Source: Ursus arctos
Lineage: Eukaryota; Chordata; Mammalia; Carnivora; Ursidae
Length of the DNA stretch: 64,000 nucleotides
NCBI RefSeq assembly: GCF_023065955.2
Contig: NW_026622863.1
Coordinates: 41,894,177-41,958,176 of the forward strand
Direction: 5' to 3'
In this document: positions 57,273 to 64,000 of the stretch, piece by piece
Layout: every line of letters starts with the position of its first letter
Position numbering within the stretch: position 1 is the stretch's first letter
Program-made: the position numbers and the translations under genes
The notes under the pieces: generated by a model
Told to the model about the DNA's origin: nothing
Databases searched by the model: none
Seen by the model: the letters and a program-made list of their open reading frames with translations, nothing else

Positions 57273-58082
57273 AAGACATCACACCATAAGACTCCTAGAA
57301 GGAAATATAGAAAAGAAACTCCTCAACATTTGTCTTAGCGAAGTTTTTTTGGATATGACACCAAAAGCAAAGGCAACAGGCAAAACTCAGTGAGTGGGAC
57401 CACAGAGAACTTAAAAGCTTCTGCACAGCAAAAGAAACAATCAACAAAATGAAAAGCAACCTAGAGAATAGGAGAAAATGTTTGCAAAGCATATATCGGA
57501 TAAGGGTTTAAGATCCAGAATATATAAGGAACCAATACTACTCAACAGCAAAAAACCACAAAAAAACAAATAACCCCCCCCCACACACACACAAAAATAA
57601 AAACAAAAACCCCCCAAAGACTCCAATTACAAAGTGGGCAGAGGAACTATATAGATATTTTTCAAAAGAGGGCATCCAAATGGCTAACGGCTATGTGAAA
57701 AAATGCTCAACATCACTACTGATCAGGGAAATGAAAATCAAAACCACAATGACATATCACTTCACATCTGTTAGAATGGCTATCATCAAGAAGGCAAGAG
57801 ATAACGAGTTGATGAGGATGTGGGGAAAGGGAAATCTTGTACACTACTGATAGGAATGTAAATTTGTTCAGCTACTATGGAAAACAATATGGAGGTTCCT
57901 CAAAAAAAAAAAAAATAGAACTATCATATGACCCAACAATCCCACTTTGGGGTATATACCCAAAGGTAATTAAAAGAGTATATTGGTGTGATATATGCAC
58001 TCCCATGTTTATTACATTATTCACAACAGCCAAGGTATGGAAACAACCAAGTGCCATCAACAATGAATGGATGAAGAAATGT

Positions 58083-58137
58083 GAATATACATACATATAT
58101 ATACATGTATATATATGTATATATACACATATACAAG
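58083..58137. repeat. AT/AC-rich microsatellite
   Basis: Alternating ta, tatac and tatg units inside late L1 ORF2. It is at the position homologous to the GT runs at 4679 and 22,025. Confidence 0.9.
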
Positions 58138-58686
58138 TAATGAATAGCCATGAGAAAGAAGGAAATCCTACCATTTGCAACAACATGGATAGACCTTGAA
58201 GATTTTATACTAAATGAGATAAATCAGAGAAAGATAAATACTGTATGATATCACTTCCATGTGAAATCTAAATACACACACACCCACACAAACAAACAAA
58301 AACAAAAACAAAAAAAACTGAATTCATAAGAACAGAGAGTAAGATGGTGGTTACCAAGGGCTAGGGGCTGGGGGAAAAGGAGATATACTGTTTAAGAATA
58401 CAAACTTGCAACTAGTAGATAAATAAGTCTTGAAGATGTAGTGCACAGTATAATGATTATAAACAATATTGTATTATAAACACTGAACTTGTTAAGAGAT
58501 GAATCTTAATTATTCCCACCACAAATAATAAATGATAATTATGTAATGTGGTAGAGGTGCTAACAATACTATGGTGACAACTATACCACAATATATGAAC
58601 ATACCAAATCAACATGTTATGTACACTAAACTTACATAATAGTATAACAACTATACTTCAATTAATGAAAGAAAAAAATTGAACTC

Positions 58687-58880
58687 AGGGCATCTGGGTT
58701 ACTCAATTGGTTAAGCATCTGCCTTTGGCTCAGGTCATGATCCTGGGATCCTGGAATCAAGCCCCACATCAAGCTCCCTGCTCCGTGGGGAGTCTGGTTT
58801 GCTCTCTCCCTCTGTTTCTTCCCCTGCTCCTTCTCTCTCTCTCTCGCTCACTCTCTAATAAATAAATAAAATCTTTTAAA
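58687..58880 (+). mobile_element. SINEC, sense, at the end of an L1 tail
   Basis: Head cagggcatctgggttactca, body 'ttggctcaggtcatgatcct', tail and A-run. The flanking word aaaattgaa(c/t)tca is present on both sides. Confidence 0.93.
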
Positions 58881-59815
58881 AAAATTGAATTCATTGCTAA
58901 AAACACTCCAAGAAAGAAAATTCTAGCCTAGATGGTTTTGTGGTTGTAATCCACTAAATATTTAGACATATAATGTCAATTCTACACAATCTCTACCAAA
59001 ACAGAAGGGAAAATGTCCCAACACATTTTATGAGGCTATCATTACTATGATACCAAAACCAGACAAAGGCAGTACCAAAAAAAAGTAGAGATCAATATTC
59101 TATTAACATAGACACAAATTTGCTCAACAAAAAGTCAGCAATCAAAGCCGGCAATATAGAATGCATCACAAACAAATTGATTTTTATCTGAGGAATACAA
59201 CACTGGTTTAATATATGGAAACTAATTAATGTAATATACCATAGTAACAAATTAAAAACAAAAACAGATGATCATATCAACTAATGCAGAAAAAACATTT
59301 GACAAAATTTAATGTCTATTCATGATGGAAACTCTCAGTGATCTAGGAACAAAAATGACCTTTCTTAAACTAACAGCAGACCTATCACTCATTGCAAAAG
59401 AATGAATTGCTTCCTGTCCCAGATCGGGTACAACACAATGATGTCCACTCTCATCACTCCTATTCAGTGTCATACTGGAAGTCCTAGCCAGTAACAGAAG
59501 AAGAAGGAAGAAGAAGAAAGAAGAAGAAAGAAGAAGGAGGAGGAGGGGGGGGAGCAAGGGGAGGAGGAAGAAGAAAGAAAGAAGAAAGAAGAGGCATCAA
59601 AATGGAAATGAAGAACTAAAACTGTCTCTGTATACGTGATTATCTAACTAGAATACTCCAAGCAATCTACCAAAAAACTAAAACTAATAAATGACTTTAT
59701 CAAGACCGAGTACAAGGTCAACCTATAAACATCAATCTTATTTCTATATTCCAGCAAGAACAAATGAAAACTTAAACTGGTAATTCCCCCAAACAAAACA
59801 CTGAGGTACATTTAA
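58881..59815 (+). mobile_element. LINE-1 RT-domain fragment, sense
   Basis: 'acactccaagaaagaaaatt' followed by a decayed P-G-x-D-G-F region, 'tatgaggctatcattactat', 'ggtttaatatatggaaacta' and the counterpart of the CPLSPLLF segment ('gatgtccactctcatcactc') place it in the RT core. It ends near the G-run at 59,828. It may be the continuation of the old L1 that breaks at 56,480. Confidence 0.7.
59496..59594. repeat. Purine-only tract (GAA/GGA-rich)
   Basis: Almost 100 bp of A and G with a single C at about 59,555, built of aagaag and ggagga units. It creates the spurious leucine/serine/phenylalanine-rich ORF on the minus strand. Confidence 0.93.
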
Positions 59816-59827
59816 AAACACAAGTGC

Positions 59828-60000
59828 GGGGGGGGGGGGGGCGGGGGGGGCGCCTGGGTGGCTCAGTCGGTTGAGCATCTGACTTCAGCTCAGGTCATGA
59901 TCTCAGGGTCCTGGGATTGAGCCCCATAATGGGCTCCAGGCTCAGTGGGGAGTCTGCTTGGGATTCTCTCTTTCCCTCCCCCTCTACCACCTCCTGCTTT
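59828..60000 (+). mobile_element. SINEC, sense, with long G-run at the head and no A-tail
   Basis: A 14-G run, one C and 8 more G lead into 'cgcctgggtggctcagtcgg'. The body runs to the CT-rich part and then stops without the usual aaataaata tail, joining unrelated sequence. Confidence 0.88.
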
Positions 60001-60225
60001 ACCTGGCCACCCCCTCTCCACAACCATCCTCCCATAGGCACAGCTACAACCCTCTCACATCCTTCAAAACCCCTTCAGTCAGCCTGACAGAAACTCGGGG
60101 CTGACATTCTCTCATCCCTTGGAGAGTGAATAAACTCTGTCCTACTTGTTGCTCCGCTCTCTGTGAAATTCTTTGCTGCCCTCATCACTGGTCTCCCTAA
60201 CAGTAGGGGAAAAGATTAGAAAATA
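60001..60225 (+). mobile_element. LTR-like fragment
   Basis: A C-rich segment with 'gagtgaataaactctgtcct' (polyadenylation-signal context) and 'cagtcagcctgacagaaact' looks like the R/U5 part of an LTR. Family unknown. Confidence 0.4.
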
Positions 60226-60236
60226 AGAGGATTATA

Positions 60237-60345
60237 GGCACCGGGCCGGCCCAGTCAGTACAGCATGGGACTCTTGATCTCAGGGTTGTGAGTTTAAGCC
60301 CCAGGTTGGGTGCGGAGATTACTAAAAATAATAAATAAGCTTTAA
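60237..60345 (+). mobile_element. SINEC, short type, sense, diverged
   Basis: Head aggcaccgggccggcccagt, body 'gggactcttgatctcagggt', 'aggttgggtgcggagattac' and tail aaaataataaataagcttt. Confidence 0.85.
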
Positions 60346-60439
60346 AAAGAAAGAAGAAGAAATCCAAATGCTTACTAATTATCTAAAAATGGTTCTCTTT
60401 AATTCTGTATATATTTGAAATTTTTATAATACTAAATAA

Positions 60440-61420
60440 AAAGATAACCAAAGGGAGAATAAAATTTGCAGAAAAATTCAAAGAACTGAAGAAAATTTCC
60501 TCAAACTATACATTATGAATCTCCATATTAAAAAACACAAGTGTCCTTCAAAACAGTTTTTTAAAAGACCCACACTAATGCATATTGTTAAATTTCTTAA
60601 TTCTGGGGATAAGGAGATGATCCTAAATAGAAAGAGAAAAAAACCTGTCCTCTACAAAAGAACAAGTATCCAAAGGTCATAGACTTCCCAGCATAGACAC
60701 CATCTTTAAGTTAAGCTATATAATACAATGCATTCAAAATTCTGAGGGAAAAAAATGTTAACCTAGAAGTGTAAATCTAGCCAAATTATTAATCAAGTGA
60801 GAAGATAAAGAAATTTTTATACATGCAGGGGCCCAAATACTTTCTCCAGGATATTACTGGAGGATGTATTCCACAAAAACGAAGTACAGTTGGCCCTTGA
60901 ACAACGCAGGGGTTAGGGGCACGGACCACATGCAGTTGAAAATTCTCTGTAACTCTTGACTCCCCCAAAACTTAACTACTAACAGCCTACTGTTGACCAG
61001 AAGCCTTACTAATAACATAAGCAGTTGATTAACACATATTTTGTATATGTATTATATACTGTATTCTTACAATAAGATAAGCTAGAAAAAAAGAAAATCA
61101 TAAGGCAAAATACATTTAAAGTACTGCACTGTATTTATCTTTTTAAAAATGCACACATAAATGGACTCAGGCATTTCGAATCAGTTGTTCAAGGGTCAAC
61201 TGTAGTAGCTCAAGAGAAAGGAAGAAGTGACATCAAAGATAGAAGGAACCCCACACAGGAAAGAAATGTAGGAAAATACCCAACAGGATGATAAGATAAT
61301 ATTCCAGGATAACAGCTAACTAACAGGTATAGAGAAAATCAAGTTTAGATTGTAGCAGGAAAAAAACCTGAAGAATGTCTTCAGGGAAAAAAACAAAAAC
61401 AAAAACCTGAAATACTAGTT
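60440..61420 (+). mobile_element. Old L1M/HAL1 ORF1-region fragment, split by a Tigger
   Basis: 'attctgagggaaaaaaatgt', cctagaagtgtaaatctagcc, 'ttattaatcaagtgagaaga' and 'attactggaggatgtattcc' follow the ORF1 C-terminal order of old L1/HAL1 elements. It continues after the DNA transposon at 60,887-61,202. Confidence 0.6.
60887..61202 (+). mobile_element. Tigger-type (Tc1/mariner) non-autonomous DNA transposon
   Basis: Terminal inverted repeats cagttggcccttgaacaa and ttgttcaagggtcaactg bound a 316-bp element. A TA dinucleotide lies outside each end (60,885-60,886 and 61,203-61,204), the target duplication of this superfamily. Internal text 'actaacagcctactgttgac' and 'tatgtattatatactgtatt' fits the known family. 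No transposase frame. Confidence 0.85.
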
Positions 61421-61539
61421 TTCCTGTTGCATTTGACTACATAACTCCTCAAGATTACTGAGAGAATGTGTGTAGTGAAGAATTAACTTTACCTAAAACC
61501 TTTGTCTGGGCTCCTAGAAGGTAACCTCTAAACATTTAG

Positions 61540-62150
61540 AATTTATCAAGTGATAGGAGCATCTCCGTTCATGGTGGGCCAAAGACCACACCTGATACTT
61601 TTTGATAACGAGGTGACTTAATGGTGGACCCCTCAATAGTTTATGCTAAGGAGATGACTTAGAGTGGGGACTGGCCACACCGAAAAGACCAACTGTGTGA
61701 TTAGACTTTTGGGGCTTTGAGCCGTACAAACCCCTGACCTCTAGGGAGTGGAGGGGGCTGGAAACTGACTTTGTTCACATGGCCAATGACTCAATCAATC
61801 TTGACTATGTAATGAAGTCTTGATAAAACTCTGGACATAGAAACTTGGGTGGGCTTTCTGGGTTGGCAACACTCCATGCACATATTACCACTCGTTGACA
61901 CTAGGAGGGTAATACACCCATGGAGAAATGGAAGCTTTGACATTTGGGACTAAGTCCCACATTCTCTCTGTGTCTTTTCTTTTGGCTGTTTGAGATTTCT
62001 TCTTTTGCTACAACAAAACTCTAGTAACAAGTACAGTGTTTTCCTGAGTTCCGAGACTTGTTACAGTGAGTTACCAAAACCAAGAGCACCTGTGAGACCT
62101 CCAAATTTGTAGCCAGCTGTCTGAAGTGATGGTGGCCATGGGGAGCCCTG
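61540..62150 (+). mobile_element. Old LTR-type repeat, sense (same family as 11.1-14.2 kb)
   Basis: 'catggccaatgactcaatca', 'gactatgtaatgaagtcttg', 'gggctttctgggttggcaac' and 'gtgttttcctgagttccgag' correspond, in reverse, to the split antisense copy at 11,110-14,165. Family name uncertain. Confidence 0.55.
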
Positions 62151-62189
62151 AGCTTGCAGTTGATGTTGGAAATCTCGAGGACTGTGCCC

Positions 62190-62580
62190 TTAACCTCAAG
62201 CTTGGCCCCCACTTCAGGGCCTTTGTACTAGCTGTCCCTTCTGCCCAGAATGGTGGTCTCCCAAATTTCCATGTTTCTCTCCCTTCTCCCCCTTCATATC
62301 TTTGTCCCATTTGACCTTCACAGTGAGATCATCCCTGAAAACTCTATTTCAAGTTGCATCTCTCCTCTCATTCCTTATTGCTTTCTGTTTTGTTTTCTGT
62401 ACCATTTATTACCATCTGATCTCATACACAGTTAATATATTTGATTACTATCTCTTTCAACACTCTACTATCTGGCAATACTACACAGAAATCTTGAGAA
62501 TGGGGATTTCTGTTTGTTTACTGATGTATCTTGAGTGTCTATTGTATAATTAGCACTCAGTATATATTTGTTGAATGGAC
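62190..62580 (+). mobile_element. L2 LINE 3' end, sense
   Basis: 'ctgtcccttctgcccagaat', 'catttattaccatctgatct', 'gagaatggggatttctgttt' and the ending cactcagtatatatttgttgaatgg follow the known L2 3'-end order. Short ORFs here are incidental. Confidence 0.75.
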
Positions 62581-62584
62581 CTTA

Positions 62585-62800
62585 TAGCAGAATAGAAAAA
62601 AGGCAGTTTCATTATCTTCTTGTAGGACTATAAATTGAGCTAACATTTTTGAATACCAATTCACTTTTATCTGTCAAAAGCATAAATACATTTAACTTCT
62701 GGCTCAGCACTTCCAATTTCGGGATTTATCGTAAATAAACTAGCGCATACATGCAAACCTATCTATACAAGTGTGCAGTAAAGAGTGACCTCAGCAAGCT
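62585..62800 (+). mobile_element. Old LINE-1 3' UTR fragment, sense
   Basis: 'ggactataaattgagctaac', caccaattcac-like text, 'cagcacttccaatttcggga' and ttatcgtaaataaac are typical of old L1M 3' regions. Confidence 0.55.
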
Positions 62801-62949
62801 TGGGATGCTCAAACCTTACACACTTCAAAGAAAGGACTGGCCCTTGACCAGCTCCTGGGAGACAGCTTCTGAGCCCTTGGAATATCCTCCCTAATAAAGG
62901 TGTCTTTGAATCTCTGAAGCCTAAAGCCACGCCAGATAGTTTATGTTAA

Positions 62950-63380
62950 CAATATGATTTATCGTGAATTCCTGCTTTTGTATGCCTGGGGTATTGAGCT
63001 GTTGTCAGTTTGACCTCTGGGGGACTAGAGAATGAATAGCTAAGGTCATTCATGTGAGTGCTCATCCCTGTGAGACTGACCCCCAATAAAAACTCTGGAT
63101 GCCAAGGCTCAAGTAGGCTATTCTAGTTGTCTAGTTGGCAACACTTTGCATGTGCTGTCACATATCATTGCTGGGAGAATTAAGTACTCTCTGTGCAGCT
63201 CTACTAGGAAAGGAAAACTGGAAGCTTATGCCTGTTCTCTCCTGGGCCCTACCCTATGCTCATTTTTCCTTTGCTGGTTTTAGGTCTTATAACTCTTTCA
63301 CCGAATCATCAAACCTTAGGGTCATCTTGGAAATCCTCAAAACAACCAGGGTATCTATTATAAATATGTTAGCATAAGCC
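62950..63380 (+). mobile_element. LTR-like repeat, sense
   Basis: 'ccccaataaaaactctggat', 'tctagttggcaacactttgc' and 'gggagaattaagtactctct' resemble the LTR-type repeat at 61.54 kb in style and order. Probably a related or second copy. No coding. Confidence 0.4.
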
Positions 63381-63384
63381 TGGA

Positions 63385-64000
63385 AATAATCTAATGGTGC
63401 TGGGAAAACTGGATATCCACATGCGAAAGAATAAAGTTGTGCCTTACCTTACACCATGTAAAAGAATTAACTGAAAAGAGACAAAGGACCCACACAAGAG
63501 CTAAAACTATAAAACTCTTCAAAGAAAATATAAGGGAAAAATCTTCATGACATTAAAGTTGGCAATGATTTCCTGAACATGACACTGAAAGCACAGGCAA
63601 CAAAGGGTGCCGGGATGGCTCAGAAGGTTGGATATCCCACTCTTGATTTCAGCTCAGGGCCATGATCTCAGGGTTGTGAGATCAAGCCTGGCATTGAGAC
63701 CTGCATCAGGCTATGTGTTGGGTGTGGAGCCTGCTTGAGATTCTCTCTCTCTCCCTCTGCCCCTCCCCTCCCACACACTCACTCACTCTCTCTAAAAAAA
63801 TTAAAAATAAAAATATAAAAATAAAAGCATAGGCAACAAAACAGGTAAATTGGACTTCCTCAAAATTAAACTTTTGTGCAACAAAGGACTCTACCAACAG
63901 AGTGAAAAGGTAATCTACAGAAAGGAAGAAAATGTTTGCAAATCATGTACCTGATCAGAATATATAAAGAACTCCTACAACTCAGTAACAATAAAACAAC
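63385..64000 (+). mobile_element. LINE-1 late ORF2 fragment, sense, cut by window edge
   Basis: 'ggtgctgggaaaactggata', 'cacatgcgaaagaataaagt', 'ctcaaaattaaacttttgtg' and 'gaaaatgtttgcaaatcatg' are late ORF2. A SINEC interrupts at 63,605, and the element continues beyond the window. Confidence 0.85.
63605..63825 (+). mobile_element. SINEC, sense, with TSD
   Basis: Head gggtgccgggatggctcaga, body 'tcagctcagggccatgatct', CT-rich tail and A-rich end. Duplications agcacaggcaacaaa (63,590-63,604) and agcataggcaacaaa (63,826-63,840). Confidence 0.95.

Larger units (their letters stand above)
56831..58685 (+). mobile_element. LINE-1 late ORF2 plus 3' UTR, sense
   Basis: From about 56,925 the text codes for late ORF2 (DSLFNKRCWENWITTC in one frame, with stops). 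It then continues through a SINEC at 57,069 to the C-terminal Cys region, a microsatellite at 58,083, and a 3' UTR ('gatggtggttaccaagggct') with an A-rich end at about 58,680. Confidence 0.75.

Noticed and set aside
59309..59557. Leucine/serine/phenylalanine-rich minus-strand ORF resembling a signal or membrane segment
   Set aside because: It is created by the GAA/GGA purine tract read in reverse.
1..64000. CRISPR arrays, operons, phage or other prokaryotic systems
   Set aside because: The only regular repeats are microsatellites and dispersed retroelements; the gene structure and repeats are mammalian.

Overview
This is nuclear DNA from a carnivoran mammal, most probably a bear (Ursidae). 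About forty tRNA-derived SINEC (Can-SINE) copies lie on both strands. The youngest carry the head, body and tail wording I associate with the giant panda and bear subfamily (SINEC1_AMe-like: a 'gctcagggcgtgatcc' body followed by a 'ctcgctggctgtctct' tail). Carnivore LINE-1 makes up much of the rest. There are no bacterial, plasmid, CRISPR or operon-type features. Repeat names are from memory; no repeat or protein search was run.

The one convincing host gene is on the plus strand. A CpG-island promoter (about 23.63-24.5 kb) is followed by a long repeat-filled intron region, a candidate non-coding exon (26,769-26,979), and a terminal exon (from about 35,901) with an intact 412-residue KRAB-less C2H2 zinc-finger ORF (36,355-37,593). 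I recognise it as ZNF260 (Zfp260/PEX1). The promoter has two same-orientation ZNF143/SBS-like motifs, an NRF1-like site, two plus-strand splice donors and one minus-strand donor, so it may be bidirectional.

Layout: 0-5.2 kb, L1 3' end plus a decayed L1; 5.2-15.4 kb, MLT1 and L1 fragments, eight SINEC copies and a split old LTR-type repeat holding a 2.3-kb LTR-like insertion; 15.5-22.4 kb, a nearly full-length old L1 broken by three SINECs; 22.5-23.6 kb, a SINEC, unique DNA and CA-rich DNA; 23.6-37.7 kb, ZNF260; 37.7-45.9 kb, old L1 fragments, an MLT1 LTR, SINECs and much unassigned sequence; 45.9-59.8 kb, L1 copies nested inside one another, including a young but dead full-length L1 at 47.56-54.0 kb; 59.8-64 kb, SINEC, LTR, L1M/HAL1, Tigger, L2 and a last L1 fragment.

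I found no new biological system. The points most worth checking are the promoter and non-coding exon architecture of ZNF260, the decayed finger coding just upstream of its start, the repeated growth of dinucleotide microsatellites at one homologous site of L1 ORF2, and several paired SINE insertions sharing one target site.
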